From Sinobacterium caligoides (GTDB taxonomy: Bacteria > Pseudomonadota > Gammaproteobacteria > Pseudomonadales > Sinobacteriaceae): a DNA stretch of 64,000 nt. Both the position numbers and the translations under genes were made by a program. How positions within the stretch are numbered: the first letter of the stretch is position 1; the number at the start of each line of letters is the position of its first letter. A model generated the notes under the pieces. It was not told where the DNA came from. It worked only from the letters and a program-made list of their open reading frames with translations, and ran no database searches. Location: the NCBI RefSeq assembly GCF_003752585.1, contig NZ_RKHR01000003.1, positions 372,001 to 436,000 of the forward strand. The letters run 5' to 3'. Below, piece by piece: positions 9,248 through 18,968 of the stretch.

Positions 9248-10611
9248 CCCCTAACGACTCGTGACGGTGGGAAAACACAACTAAAGGTTGAACCCACCCC
9301 CTCCTCGCTATTAATCGTCAATTCCGCATCATGTCGCATCATCACATGCTTGACGATAGCCAAACCAAGTCCTGTGCCACCGGTCGCAATTGAGCGACTG
9401 GTATCGACGCGGTAAAAACGCTCAGTCAAACGACTTAAGTGGTGCTGAGCGATACCAAAGCCATTGTCAGATACGGAAAAGGTCGCGCCACCATCACTGT
9501 TACCCCTCCAACTAATCGTAACCTGGCCATCCTCACCGCTGTATTTACACGCATTAACAACCAGGTTATTAAAAGCGCTACGTAGCTCCTTAAACTGCCC
9601 CGTTAGTTGTATTGAGTCTTCAACCTCGATGACAAACGACTTCCCCTGCCCCGCCGCATGAATCGAGGCCTCCTCCGCCATCTCTCTCGCCGTAGCCGCT
9701 ACAGCCACCGCCACATCGGAGTCCTCCTGCGGCACCGACTCTAGGCGCGACAGCCACATCAGATCAGTAATCAGGTTTTCCATCCTTTCTGCCTGCTCTT
9801 GCATTTGCGTAATCGGACGACGCCAGCGGGAACTCTCACTATCGAGATGCATATCAATCACCTCAAGGTAGCCTTTAATGACCGTCAGCGGTGTACGTAG
9901 CTCATGTGACATATTACCGATGAAGTCTTGCCTCATTTTCTCCAAGTGCCTGACTTTGGAGATATCACGAATAAAAATAAGACGATTGCCTGCGCCAAAA
10001 AAAGTCATACTGAGCGAAAGTGTTAAATGCGGCGTCGTCGGTGAGACCATCTCTAGTGGTTCACTGAAATCACATTGATTAAAATAATCAATGAACTTTT
10101 GATCGACGATCACATTCACTAGCAACTTCTTATAATGGCCAGGGAAAGAAACGCCTATTAACTTTTTCGCCGAACCGTTAGCCCAAGTAAGCTCTCCCCC
10201 TCCACCAACGACAATAACGCCATCAGAAAGTGAGGAAGCCGCCTCCTGAAGATAAGTTTCAGCGGCACCAAGACGTCGATGCTGCTCTTCATAACGGCTG
10301 CGTAAACGGCTGTAATCAAGCGCCACTTCGCGAACCATCCCGACGCGCTTATCGGCTTCAGCGAGATCGGTTAAAGCAGCTGTATTTTCAAGCCAGCGGC
10401 GCAGACGATGCATCCGCCAAAGGTGATCAGCCACAAAGCAAAGGCACCCTGTCAACATGGCAGGCAACATGTATCCCATAGCGCCCCCTACTGCAGAGAT
10501 GGGCAGGACGAAAATTAATACGCGAAGAATCTCGCGGTTGAAAGCAGGTTGGTAATTCACACGGATTCCATCTAACGAGGTTAACGTCGCTCTAATAAGC
10601 TTCAGCCCCAA
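9244..10611 (-). CDS. phoR: Phosphate regulon sensor histidine kinase
   Basis: Membrane sensor kinase of 455 residues that phosphorylates PhoB when phosphate is scarce. It has an N-terminal hydrophobic region at about 28-62, then a linker, a PAS domain at about 125-215 (LSDGVIVVGGGGELTWANGS), and a HisKA domain with His236 in GNMSHELRTP. The HATPase_c domain has an N-box (NNLVVNACKYS), DNGFGI and a GTGLGLAI G-box near the C-terminus. The short periplasmic part and the PAS domain fit PhoR, which senses through the Pst/PhoU system. It lies 19 bases downstream of phoB. No pst genes are in this window. Confidence 0.95.
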   Translation of the reverse strand: MGLKLIRATLTSLDGIRVNYQPAFNREILRVLIFVLPISAVGGAMGYMLPAMLTGCLCFVADHLWRMHRLRRWLENTAALTDLAEADKRVGMVREVALDYSRLRSRYEEQHRRLGAAETYLQEAASSLSDGVIVVGGGGELTWANGSAKKLIGVSFPGHYKKLLVNVIVDQKFIDYFNQCDFSEPLEMVSPTTPHLTLSLSMTFFGAGNRLIFIRDISKVRHLEKMRQDFIGNMSHELRTPLTVIKGYLEVIDMHLDSESSRWRRPITQMQEQAERMENLITDLMWLSRLESVPQEDSDVAVAVAATAREMAEEASIHAAGQGKSFVIEVEDSIQLTGQFKELRSAFNNLVVNACKYSGEDGQVTISWRGNSDGGATFSVSDNGFGIAQHHLSRLTERFYRVDTSRSIATGGTGLGLAIVKHVMMRHDAELTINSEEGVGSTFSCVFPPSRVVRG

Positions 10612-10630
10612 GAAAGCAGGCTGAGTAAGG

Positions 10631-11341
10631 TCAAACAGTCACACCTTGCTCTGAGAAGCGGTAACCCGCTCCACGAACAGTCTGAATATAGACACCGAAA
10701 TCTTGTCCGCTGTCGAGCTGAAGCGCCTTACGCAAACGTCTAATGTGGACATCGACAGTGCGCTCCTCAACATAGACATTACCTCCCCAGACGCGATCAA
10801 GTAGCTGTGCACGTGAATAGACCCGATCCTGATGCGTCATGAAGTAATTCAACAGGCGGTATTCGGTGGGACCTAAATTAATCATCGTACCAGCCAATAA
10901 AACCCGGTGGTTATCCGGCTCCATCACCAGCTCGCCAACAACAATCTTCTCATTGTCATTACTCGCGCCACTACGCCGCAAAACGGCATTCACTCGCGCT
11001 ATAAGTTCCCGCGGGGAGAAAGGTTTCGTAATGTAATCATCAACCCCACCCTCTAAACCTTGGATCTTATTACTTTCATCAGCCTTAGCGGTCAGCATAA
11101 TGACAGGGACATCCGCCACACCATCATCTTTCTTGAGGCGACGCACCAACTCGATACCACTGGTTCCAGGCAACATCCAGTCTAACAACACAAGATCTGG
11201 TTGCTCATCGAGTATCTTGCTATGCGCTTCAATCGCATCTGCCGCTTCGACACACTCGAAGTCACTAAACTCTAAGTTCATTCGTAGCATCTCACGAATG
11301 GCCGCTTCGTCATCAACAATCAATATTTTTGCGTTACTCAT
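10631..11341 (-). CDS. phoB: Phosphate regulon response regulator
   Basis: OmpR/PhoB-type transcription factor of 236 residues. The receiver domain (1-120) has acidic pocket residues D10/D11 (IVDDE), phospho-acceptor Asp54 (LLDWMLPG) and Lys in TKPFSPREL. The winged-helix DNA-binding domain covers about 135-230, with recognition-helix sequence VDVHIRRLRKAL and the terminal TVRGAGYRF. It forms an operon with phoR downstream. It is preceded by a three-unit Pho box at 11398-11426 with a well-placed -10, so it should activate its own operon on phosphate starvation. Confidence 0.97.
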   Translation of the reverse strand: MSNAKILIVDDEAAIREMLRMNLEFSDFECVEAADAIEAHSKILDEQPDLVLLDWMLPGTSGIELVRRLKKDDGVADVPVIMLTAKADESNKIQGLEGGVDDYITKPFSPRELIARVNAVLRRSGASNDNEKIVVGELVMEPDNHRVLLAGTMINLGPTEYRLLNYFMTHQDRVYSRAQLLDRVWGGNVYVEERTVDVHIRRLRKALQLDSGQDFGVYIQTVRGAGYRFSEQGVTV

Positions 11342-11381
11342 AGCGTCCTCATAATTAGTAGCCTCAGTTATCGTACTGCAG

Positions 11382-11426
11382 CGTATAGGACTATTTAACG
11401 ACAGCTGTGTGACAGCTATGTTACAG
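11382..11426 (-). promoter_or_regulatory. Pho box and -10 of the phoBR promoter
   Basis: Read on the minus strand there are three direct repeats, CTGTAAC, CTGTCAC and CTGTCGT, starting exactly 11 bases apart (11426, 11415, 11404). This is the PhoB-box format of 7-bp repeats with 4-bp AT-rich spacers. Ten bases after the last repeat is TATACG (11387-11382) as -10. The phoB ATG is about 40 bases further on. Confidence 0.88.
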
Positions 11427-11440
11427 GCCCTACAGAACGA

Positions 11441-12295
11441 TCAATCGAAGATGACAGTTTTGTTACCCTGAATCATCGCCCTATCCTCTAAGTGCGCCCG
11501 TAAACCTCGCGCTAACACTCGCCTCTCGACATCCTTTCCTAGACGAACCATATCGTCTTTACTGTCACGATGGCTGACGCGAATCACATCTTGATCCAAT
11601 ATCGGCCCCTCATCGAGCTGCTCTGTCACATAATGACACGTCGCACCGACCAGCTTTACTCCCCTATCAAAGGCTTTTTGATAGGGGTTAGCGCCAATAA
11701 AGGAAGGTAAGAAACTGTGATGGATATTGATAATCTTGCCACTGTATTTCTGACACAAGGCTTGTGGCACTATCTGCATATAACGTGCTAAAACAATCAC
11801 ATCAGGATCTAGCGTTGACAACTGTTGCTCAACTTGTGCGTTTGCAACCGCCTTCTCTTGGCCTTTAAAGTCAATGTAATGGTAAGGGATCTTATGCCAC
11901 TCCACCATTGCTCTTAAATTCTCATGATTGGCAATCACCGCCACAATATCGCAATTTAGCTCCCCACTCTCCCAGCGATGTAAAATGTCCGCCAAACAAT
12001 GCGAGGCATGGCTCGCCATCAACACCACCTTCTTGCGTACATCAGAATCATTACAACGCCATTGCATATCGAAGCGATCTGCTAACTCAGCAAATTGTGT
12101 ATAAAACTCGTCGTAACTCACATTCAAACTATCGGCAAGGATCTCGCTGTGCATGAAAAACTGCCCGGTATCCCGGTCAGCGTGGTAGTTAGCCTCTGTC
12201 ATCCAACCGTCACGATCAGCGACAAACTGACTAACAGCGGCAACAATACCCACCTTGTCAGGGCAGGAGATAATCAGGCGAAAGGTACGATCCAT
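11441..12295 (-). CDS. purU: Formyltetrahydrofolate deformylase
   Basis: Hydrolyses 10-formyl-tetrahydrofolate to formate and tetrahydrofolate, balancing one-carbon pools and supplying formate for PurT. At 284 residues it is close to the E. coli enzyme. An N-terminal ACT domain (about 5-80) carries the regulatory glycine/methionine site. The formyltransferase-like hydrolase domain follows, with NHENLRAMVEWHKIP near 130, the catalytic NIHHSFLPSF segment near 195 and the GATCHYV..LDEGPI motif near 222. It is monocistronic and divergent from the YgiQ-type gene. Its stop lies just upstream of the phoB promoter. Confidence 0.95.
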   Translation of the reverse strand: MDRTFRLIISCPDKVGIVAAVSQFVADRDGWMTEANYHADRDTGQFFMHSEILADSLNVSYDEFYTQFAELADRFDMQWRCNDSDVRKKVVLMASHASHCLADILHRWESGELNCDIVAVIANHENLRAMVEWHKIPYHYIDFKGQEKAVANAQVEQQLSTLDPDVIVLARYMQIVPQALCQKYSGKIINIHHSFLPSFIGANPYQKAFDRGVKLVGATCHYVTEQLDEGPILDQDVIRVSHRDSKDDMVRLGKDVERRVLARGLRAHLEDRAMIQGNKTVIFD

Positions 12296-12516
12296 AACAA
12301 AACCTATATAAATACAAAGAGCTACAAAGCAGATGAAGGTAGATAGATAACATCGTCGTTACTATACGCAAATACTATGAATACTCAACGCTACCCCCTT
12401 ACCCACGTCAGCCTTTTTATTGCCATATCAGCACAGGACAATAGCTTTCACTATCCCTTTAAGGTGACTACACGTATAATTTGCCCTCCGTTTCTACAGC
12501 CTCGGTCCTATCGCGT

Positions 12517-14949
12517 ATGTCACACACCGCTACCCCCCTATTCTCCTACCGTAAACACTGGGCAGAATGTTTTGGTCCCGCCCCTTTCTTGCCGATGAGT
12601 CGCGAGGAGATGGATGTGCTTGGGTGGGACAGCTGTGACGTCATCATTGTCACCGGTGACGCCTATGTTGACCATCCCAGCTTCGGCATGGCCGTCATCG
12701 GCCGGCTACTCGAGGCGCAGGGCTTCCGGGTGGGTATTATCTCGCAGCCAGACTGGACCAATAAAGAAGCTTTCATGACGCTCGGCAAACCCAATCTGTT
12801 CTGGGGTATCGCTGCGGGCAACATGGACTCCATGATCAATCGCTACACCGCCGACAAGAAGCTGCGCCATGACGATGCATACACTGCAGGCAATATCGGC
12901 GGCAAACGCCCGGACAGAGCGGTCACAGTTTACGCGCAAAAAGTCCGCGAGTGTTACAAGGGCGTACCTGTTGTAATCGGCTCTATCGAGGCCAGTCTGC
13001 GACGCATCGCTCATTATGACTACTGGAGCGATACCGTTAAACGCTCTGTACTCGTTGACTCCAAGGCCGACCTGCTTCTCTATGGCAACGCTGACCGCTC
13101 AATTGTCGAAGTTGCCCACCGCCTCAATAACGGCGAGCAGATCTCTGAACTGCAAGATATCCGTGGCACCGCCTTTTTTCGCAAAGAACTACCAAAAGAC
13201 TGGGTTGAGATCGACTCTACCGAGGTCGACCGACCTGGGGTCATCGATAAGAAATACAGCCCATACCAAGACACTGAAGAGCTCGCTAGTTGCGCCAAGA
13301 ACAGCAACTCTGCTGTCACCGAAGCCATGGCTGATGAAATACAGCCCATCAAGATCTTCGACCTAAACCCACCACGAACTGTCGCGACACGTGATAAGAG
13401 CTTCATACGTATCCCCAGCTACGAACAAGTTAAAGGGGATGAGGTACTTTACGCGCACGCTTCTCGCGTGATGCACCTAGAGACAAACCCAGGTAACGCT
13501 CGTGCGCTCGTACAACGTCACGGCAAGCGCGACGTATGGCTAACTCCGCCTCCTATCCCACTAGAAACCGATGAGCTTGATGGTGTCTTCGCCCTGCCCT
13601 ACGCGCGCAATCCACACCCCAGCTACAATGGTGCCCGCATCCCTGCTTTCGAGATGATTCGCTTCTCGATCAATATCATGCGTGGTTGCTTCGGCGGCTG
13701 CAGCTTCTGTTCGATTACCGAGCACGAGGGGCGTATCATTCAAAACCGCTCTGAAGATTCTATTATCGCCGAGGTTGAAAACATCCGTGATAAGACCGAG
13801 GGCTATACCGGCACAATTTCTGACCTTGGTGGACCAACCGCCAATATGTGGCGCCTAGCTTGCAAAAGCAAAGAGATCGAAGAGAGTTGCCGACGCCTCA
13901 GCTGCGTACACCCGGGTATCTGCAAGAATCTAGGCACTGATCAGACACCACTCATTAGCCTCTATCGTCGCGCCAGAAATACCCCTGGTGTCAAACGCGT
14001 ACTCATCGCATCTGGGTTGCGCTACGACCTTGCGGTAAAGACGCCTGAGTATGTTGAGGAGCTGGTCACACATCATGTCGGGGGCTATCTAAAAATTGCC
14101 CCTGAACACACAGAGGAAGGGCCATTGTCTAAGATGATGAAGCCCGCTATCGGCACCTACGACGCCTTCAAAAGGATGTTCGAGAAGTTCTCTAAGGCGG
14201 CAGGTAAAGAACAGTATCTAATCCCCTACTTCATCGCCGCCCACCCCGGTACTAGCACCGAAGACATGATGAACCTTGCCCTTTGGCTGAAGAGTCACGG
14301 CTTCAAAGCCGATCAAGTGCAAGCTTTTTACCCCTCGCCGATGGCCAACGCTACGACGATGTATCATTCTGGCCGCAACCCGTTAAGCGCTATCAGCCGC
14401 AAACGCGGCGAGAAAGTAACGACTGCAAAAGGACTGCGCGCCCGCCGACTACACAAGGCATTCCTGCGCTATCACGATGCGGACAACTGGCCTATGATCC
14501 GTGAAGCCCTCAAAGAGATGGGGCGTAACGACCTGATTGGTAACGGCAAGAAGCATCTAGTACCCCGTGATCAACCTCGCACTTGGCTGCTAGAGCAGGC
14601 TGAGAAAGGGCGCCACATTAAAACCAAGCACACAGGCTTACCACGCAATCCAAGTGATAAGCGTCACGAAAATAGTAACGACCGCCGTAAAAATGCCCTG
14701 CGTGAGGGCGAACAAACTACAAACGGCTCCGCAAGCCACGGCAAACATCAACCAGCCAAGCCTAATCGCAGGCGTGAAGAAAAGAAGGCCTGGTCTGCAA
14801 CGGCTAAAGGCAACATATCTGAAAGCCCTCGCCCAAACAGAGGCAAGCCAGCAAGCAAAGGCGGCCCTAAAAAAACTGCCGATGCTAGCCACTCTCACAA
14901 GAGCAAGAATAGCCGCCCTAAATCAAGCTCCAAACGAACTCGGCGTTAG
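12517..14949 (+). CDS. ygiQ: YgiQ family radical SAM protein
   Basis: Radical S-adenosylmethionine protein of unknown substrate, about 810 residues from the preferred ATG. I chose 12517 rather than a TTG at 12481 because the sequence from there ([20 protein letters not shown]) matches the start of E. coli YgiQ. The N-terminal domain contains [11 protein letters not shown] and QPDW. The [4Fe-4S] motif CFGGCSFC lies near residue 391, preceded by INIMRG and followed by EHEGR. DUF3362-like sequence covers about 570-700. Unlike the core family, the last ~110 residues are a low-complexity tail rich in Lys, Arg, Ser, Asn and Pro, probably disordered and able to bind RNA. It sits alone, divergent from purU. 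Confidence 0.92.
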   Translation: MSHTATPLFSYRKHWAECFGPAPFLPMSREEMDVLGWDSCDVIIVTGDAYVDHPSFGMAVIGRLLEAQGFRVGIISQPDWTNKEAFMTLGKPNLFWGIAAGNMDSMINRYTADKKLRHDDAYTAGNIGGKRPDRAVTVYAQKVRECYKGVPVVIGSIEASLRRIAHYDYWSDTVKRSVLVDSKADLLLYGNADRSIVEVAHRLNNGEQISELQDIRGTAFFRKELPKDWVEIDSTEVDRPGVIDKKYSPYQDTEELASCAKNSNSAVTEAMADEIQPIKIFDLNPPRTVATRDKSFIRIPSYEQVKGDEVLYAHASRVMHLETNPGNARALVQRHGKRDVWLTPPPIPLETDELDGVFALPYARNPHPSYNGARIPAFEMIRFSINIMRGCFGGCSFCSITEHEGRIIQNRSEDSIIAEVENIRDKTEGYTGTISDLGGPTANMWRLACKSKEIEESCRRLSCVHPGICKNLGTDQTPLISLYRRARNTPGVKRVLIASGLRYDLAVKTPEYVEELVTHHVGGYLKIAPEHTEEGPLSKMMKPAIGTYDAFKRMFEKFSKAAGKEQYLIPYFIAAHPGTSTEDMMNLALWLKSHGFKADQVQAFYPSPMANATTMYHSGRNPLSAISRKRGEKVTTAKGLRARRLHKAFLRYHDADNWPMIREALKEMGRNDLIGNGKKHLVPRDQPRTWLLEQAEKGRHIKTKHTGLPRNPSDKRHENSNDRRKNALREGEQTTNGSASHGKHQPAKPNRRREEKKAWSATAKGNISESPRPNRGKPASKGGPKKTADASHSHKSKNSRPKSSSKRTRR

Positions 14950-14963
14950 CACTCTCTTGTCAC

Positions 14964-14987
14964 AGCCCTCTCCCCACGGTGAGGGCT
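14964..14987 (+). terminator. Hairpin after ygiQ
   Basis: A 7-bp perfect stem (AGCCCTC / GAGGGCT) with a 10-base loop begins about 15 bases after the ygiQ stop. No T-tract follows, so it may be a 3' stabiliser or a weak terminator. Confidence 0.4.
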
Positions 14988-15159
14988 ACTCCGCCACGCA
15001 AAAAATACCACTACCTCATTAGCGTAGTATTTCTGAAAATTAAGCTGTTTCAGTAAGTCGCCAGTTGGTGACGCCTGCGTACGCTCAATTTATCTGTTAT
15101 TGTCTCTATACCGTGATACCGATGCACTAGCCCTAAAAAAAATAACAAGGCTGTTAGCA

Positions 15160-16335
15160 ATGAATGGTGAAAACTCTCCACTATCAAAATTCGTCAACCG
15201 ACTAGACGCCCTCATACCCGAGGAGCTGTTAGCCGATAGTGACACCCATTATCGTGCCCGCACCCTCGTCGGCATGTTAATTAGCTACAGCGTTATCGCG
15301 AGTATGATTGCTATTATCCTCATCGCAACCATCCCTTTCGACAGCTATCTATTCAAGCTTGGCGCTGGTCTAACCTTACTTGTAGCCTTCACCTTTGTCG
15401 TCATCCTTTATTTCATCAAACGCTGCGGAAAACTCATTCTACACACCAATATTACTGTCGCCACCTTTTACGCAATCGTCGTCTTTTCGGTGTGGATTGC
15501 AGGCGGCCCTATCACATCACCTTCGACGATTTTAATGTCAGTGCCTCCTATTTTGGCACTCTGCCTACTAGACCGTAAATACAGTATCGCTTGGTGCCTA
15601 CTTTGCGCCTCCACACTAATCGCCCTCTTAGTCTTGGAGGTCTACTTTCAATACAGCTTTCTCAGCATGATGGACAGTGAGTACCAAAACATCACCCGCT
15701 CACTTAGCCTCGTCGCAGGATTTACCGCTATCGTTGTGATGGCACTGATCAACGATTCCATGTCGCGCCACTACAAAAGTGAGCGCGATGCCCAGCATCG
15801 CTACATTGAGCACATGGCTAATCACGACGCCCTCACCGGCCTCGTCAATCGGAGCAAGTTTGACCATGAGCTAGAAACGCTAATGCAAGAATATGATCGG
15901 CGCTGCAATCCAGCAGCCATCGTACTCTTTTACATCGATCTCAACGGCTTTAAAAGGGTAAATGACCAGTATGGCCATGCAGCTGGCGACCATTTACTAC
16001 AGGTGTTATCTCAACGCCTTGCGGGAAACCTCCGTGATAGCGATATTATTGGCCGACTCGGCGGTGATGAGTTTGCCCTAGTAAGCCCGACCATCAGACA
16101 TAAAAGCGACATTACAACAATCTGCAACAAACTACTTGAGCTACTAAAAACACCGGTAGACTTTCGTGGCCAGATATTGCAAGTCAGCGGCAGCATAGGG
16201 GTTGCCACCGCTGAGCTAGGCATCGCACCCGATCAACTCAAACACTTCGCCGACGAGGCGATGTACCATGCAAAACGTGAAAAACTTGGCTGGCACTATG
16301 CTGAACGCCAAGCAACAGCTTCAAGCATCGCCTAA
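15160..16335 (+). CDS. Membrane-bound diguanylate cyclase (GGDEF)
   Basis: Synthesises cyclic di-GMP from two GTP. The N-terminal half (about 35-215) has six hydrophobic segments without a recognisable sensor fold (MASE-like). The C-terminal half is a complete GGDEF domain with the intact active-site motif GGDEF at 301-305, preceded by HDALTGLVNR and DLNGFKRVND. I see no RxxD inhibitory site immediately before the motif (sequence is SDIIGRLGGDEF, so the position five residues upstream is not RxxD). The ATG at 15160 follows AAGG; a TTG at 15100 is less likely. What it senses and which pathway it feeds are unknown. Confidence 0.9.
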   Translation: MNGENSPLSKFVNRLDALIPEELLADSDTHYRARTLVGMLISYSVIASMIAIILIATIPFDSYLFKLGAGLTLLVAFTFVVILYFIKRCGKLILHTNITVATFYAIVVFSVWIAGGPITSPSTILMSVPPILALCLLDRKYSIAWCLLCASTLIALLVLEVYFQYSFLSMMDSEYQNITRSLSLVAGFTAIVVMALINDSMSRHYKSERDAQHRYIEHMANHDALTGLVNRSKFDHELETLMQEYDRRCNPAAIVLFYIDLNGFKRVNDQYGHAAGDHLLQVLSQRLAGNLRDSDIIGRLGGDEFALVSPTIRHKSDITTICNKLLELLKTPVDFRGQILQVSGSIGVATAELGIAPDQLKHFADEAMYHAKREKLGWHYAERQATASSIA

Positions 16336-16362
16336 GCTTGAGCGATCGCCTATAATACCAGT

Positions 16363-17247
16363 TTGATCAGTGAGCATATCGCCTTGCATAACTCTCATCA
16401 CGCCGACACCTTTGAGTACCATCACCAATTTAGTAGCCCAAGCAACGACCCTATCAGCTTTTTAGCGAGCGCTACCGAACTATCCAAACAGCAAGTCAAA
16501 CAGGCGATGCAAAAAGGAGCTGTTTGGGCTGGAACCGGTAAGAAACTCAAACAGCTTCGCCGCAACCGTCAACTGGAAGCAGGCTGTGGACTACACCTGT
16601 ACTACAACCCGATAGTTCTAGCATCAGAACCTCCCACCCCCACACTAATACTCGACAAACAAGACTACAGCATTTGGTACAAGCCCTACGGCATGTATAC
16701 CCAGGGATCTAAATGGGGTGACCACTGCACTATTGCACGCTGGGCTGGAAAGCACCTAGACCGCCCCAGCTTCATTGTGCATCGTCTCGACCGTGCCACA
16801 AGTGGGCTTATCATTGTCGCCCACGCAAAACGTACAGCTGCAGCACTATCCGAGCTATTCAGTGAACGTAAAATTCACAAGCGTTACCTCGCCCTCTGTC
16901 AAGGCGAGCTAACGGAGAGCACGACGGTTAGGGCCGAAATCGATAGCAAAAACGCTTGCTCCCACCTGCACCCCCTCACCACTGATAAGCAACAAAGCCT
17001 TGTCTGTATTGATATTGAAACCGGAAGAAAACACCAAATTCGACGTCACCTTGCCACTATAGGCCACCCTATTATCGGTGACCGCCTACACGGTCAAGCA
17101 CAGCCTGGCGACCCTGACTTACAGCTAGTCGCCTTTCACCTAGACTTCATCTGCCCTAACACACAACAAACTATCGACATTACGCTAAAGCCTAAACAGC
17201 TACCAACAAGCTTCTTACGCTACGAAGTCATAATCTCAACCCTATAA
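16363..17247 (+). CDS. RluA family RNA pseudouridine synthase
   Basis: Isomerises uridine to pseudouridine in rRNA or tRNA. The protein has 294 residues. An S4-like N-terminal segment (about 25-80, SKQQVKQAMQKGAVW) precedes the catalytic domain. The RluA-family active-site motif HRLDRATSG lies at about 140-148 with the catalytic Asp143. KPYGM near 105, RYLALCQGEL near 178 and the C-terminal GRKHQIRRHL / HPIIGDRLHG elements complete the fold. The only available starts are TTG (16363, or 16384), so the 5' end is uncertain. TATAAT at 16351-16356 could be a -10. The RNA target cannot be predicted. Confidence 0.88.
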   Translation: MISEHIALHNSHHADTFEYHHQFSSPSNDPISFLASATELSKQQVKQAMQKGAVWAGTGKKLKQLRRNRQLEAGCGLHLYYNPIVLASEPPTPTLILDKQDYSIWYKPYGMYTQGSKWGDHCTIARWAGKHLDRPSFIVHRLDRATSGLIIVAHAKRTAAALSELFSERKIHKRYLALCQGELTESTTVRAEIDSKNACSHLHPLTTDKQQSLVCIDIETGRKHQIRRHLATIGHPIIGDRLHGQAQPGDPDLQLVAFHLDFICPNTQQTIDITLKPKQLPTSFLRYEVIISTL

Positions 17248-17520
17248 AATAATGCAAGCGCCCTTAACCTTATTATGCAACAGGTACCGTATAGCGCTGC
17301 ATTCAACATTTTTACAGTGTTATAGACCTCCCATAATTCAGGCTGTGCCCACATGCGTAGGCTCTCTCGTTCACACCCTGCCCTGCACTCTATAACGCCT
17401 TGTTTGGGACACAGATCAGAAGCAGCGCCATAGAGAATCAACCATAAACAATTATGCTTGTCTTTTGACTCTATAATCTATATACAAGACCTTCAATTTA
17501 GCTTCGCCAAAGGAACACCA

Positions 17521-17979
17521 ATGACCAACAATGATGTGCTACGCCGTATTCGCTATATTTTCAGTTACGATGACAACAAAATGATCGACCTCTTTACTCA
17601 AGGAGGGTTGAAAGCCAAACGTGCCGAAGTTTGTGATTGGCTGAAAGGTGAGGAAACTGATGGGTATCAGAACTTGAGTGATCGCCAGCTAGCAACCTTT
17701 CTAAATGGCCTGATTAACGATAAGCGAGGCAAACGTGAAGGCCCGCAACCAGAGCCCGAAAACCGTGTCAATAACAACATCATTTTCATGAAATTAAAAA
17801 TCGCTATGAACCTCAAGGCAGAAGAGATTCTCGACCTACTTGAGCGCGCTGACTTCAATATAAGCAAGCATGAACTCAGTGCATTTTTCCGCAAACCCGG
17901 TCACAAACACTACCGAGAATGCAAGGATCAAATATTGCGCAACTTCCTCAAAGGCGTTGAACTCAAATATCACATATAA
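17521..17979 (+). CDS. yehS: DUF1456 family protein (YehS-like)
   Basis: Protein of 152 residues with two copies of the DUF1456 domain, each about 65 residues. The first starts NNDVLRRIRYIFSYDD, the second NIIFMKLKIAMNLK, and both are followed by an L..A.F.....ELSAFFR-type segment. Function is unknown in E. coli as well. The ATG at 17521 with AAAGGAAC before it is preferred over an upstream start at 17458. A small HTH protein follows 20 bases later, so the two may be co-transcribed. Confidence 0.88.
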   Translation: MTNNDVLRRIRYIFSYDDNKMIDLFTQGGLKAKRAEVCDWLKGEETDGYQNLSDRQLATFLNGLINDKRGKREGPQPEPENRVNNNIIFMKLKIAMNLKAEEILDLLERADFNISKHELSAFFRKPGHKHYRECKDQILRNFLKGVELKYHI

Positions 17980-17999
17980 AAAACTATAGGCAACCGGAC

Positions 18000-18287
18000 A
18001 TGAAAGCCAGCAAAACAAAAACTAGTTTTTACCGCCGTTTATTAGTCGCGCAATTAATATCCAGCGGCACCAACACAGTCCCTGCCATTCAAGCTCTCAC
18101 AGCAATGCCAAGGCGCACCGCTCAAGATACCATCTCAGCACTGGCAGAACTTGGTATTTGCTGTGAGTTCATCGGGGCAACCAAAGATGGCTATTACCAC
18201 ATTAGTAACTGGGGGCCAATCAACCCAGAATGGGTAAATAACAACATGGTAGAGATAACTGAGTTATTAAATTATACCTTAGAGTAA
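18000..18287 (+). CDS. Small winged-helix-like protein
   Basis: A 95-residue protein. Residues about 12-75 look like a helix-turn-helix/winged-helix: a helix with VAQLISSG, then TVPAIQALTAMPRRTAQDTISAL as candidate helix-turn-recognition helix, then a beta wing ending GYYHISNWGPIN. It is basic at the N-terminus and acidic at the C-terminus. Similar small proteins are found near DUF1456 genes in gammaproteobacteria as far as I recall, but I cannot assign a family name with certainty. It is probably in an operon with yehS. Confidence 0.7.
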   Translation: MKASKTKTSFYRRLLVAQLISSGTNTVPAIQALTAMPRRTAQDTISALAELGICCEFIGATKDGYYHISNWGPINPEWVNNNMVEITELLNYTLE

Positions 18288-18346
18288 GCTAGCAATCCTC
18301 TGCCCCACACACATCTGCATACTCCCAACTTCACCTACAGCAGCAC

Positions 18347-18844
18347 CTAACCCTCATCAAGCGCTTCCCCCAGCTCCTTGCCAGTCTTTATTACAGCCGA
18401 TTGGCGGTCTATCAATTCTTGCTTTAATAATAGGTTCTGCGCCTTCAAGCTATCAATATACTGCGCAACATTAGAGAAATACTCCTCTAAGTTTAACTCA
18501 TCTTGAACTGGAAGCGCATAATAAACCCAATCGCAGGCACTATCTTTTGTTAAAGTCACCCCGTGCTTTTCCTGCAGCTGTAAGTCAGCTCGCCCCTTCA
18601 CCTCCGCTGATTTAAAGTCTTTACACACTGTAGCCCAGTACTCTACGACTTCTGGCGTGATAACTCTCATATTGCTGAGACTCACTGGCTCAGGCGAAGA
18701 TAATGGCAGAGGTGTTAGCAGTGGCGGAAGAATCGGGAGCGACGACAACTTACTGCTATCCTCTCCTCGGCGCGAGGGTGTAACGAACAATAACACTGCA
18801 AAAATACAGCTTACGATTAAAACATTGATGAGATTTTCCCGCAT
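18347..18844 (-). CDS. Membrane-anchored protein of unknown function
   Basis: A 165-residue protein. A single N-terminal transmembrane segment (about 5-24) is followed by a proline/serine/leucine-rich linker (30-55), then a mainly helical domain with two Cys (in TVCKDF and DSACDWVYY), and a C-terminal coiled coil (about 125-160, SLKAQNLLLKQELID). I recognise no family. It is the last gene of the minus-strand locus with two solute-binding proteins, a second coiled-coil protein and an unusual regulator, and shares their TM-plus-coil design. Confidence 0.65.
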   Translation of the reverse strand: MRENLINVLIVSCIFAVLLFVTPSRRGEDSSKLSSLPILPPLLTPLPLSSPEPVSLSNMRVITPEVVEYWATVCKDFKSAEVKGRADLQLQEKHGVTLTKDSACDWVYYALPVQDELNLEEYFSNVAQYIDSLKAQNLLLKQELIDRQSAVIKTGKELGEALDEG

Positions 18845-18968
18845 AAGAACCTACTTATTTATATTTCAACAAAATAAATGGCAACCATGCCACAACTCAA
18901 CACTTACAATAGTTACTACTAAGCCCCTTGCCACTCTTGTTAGCGACAGAATTTACGATGCTAGCTGA

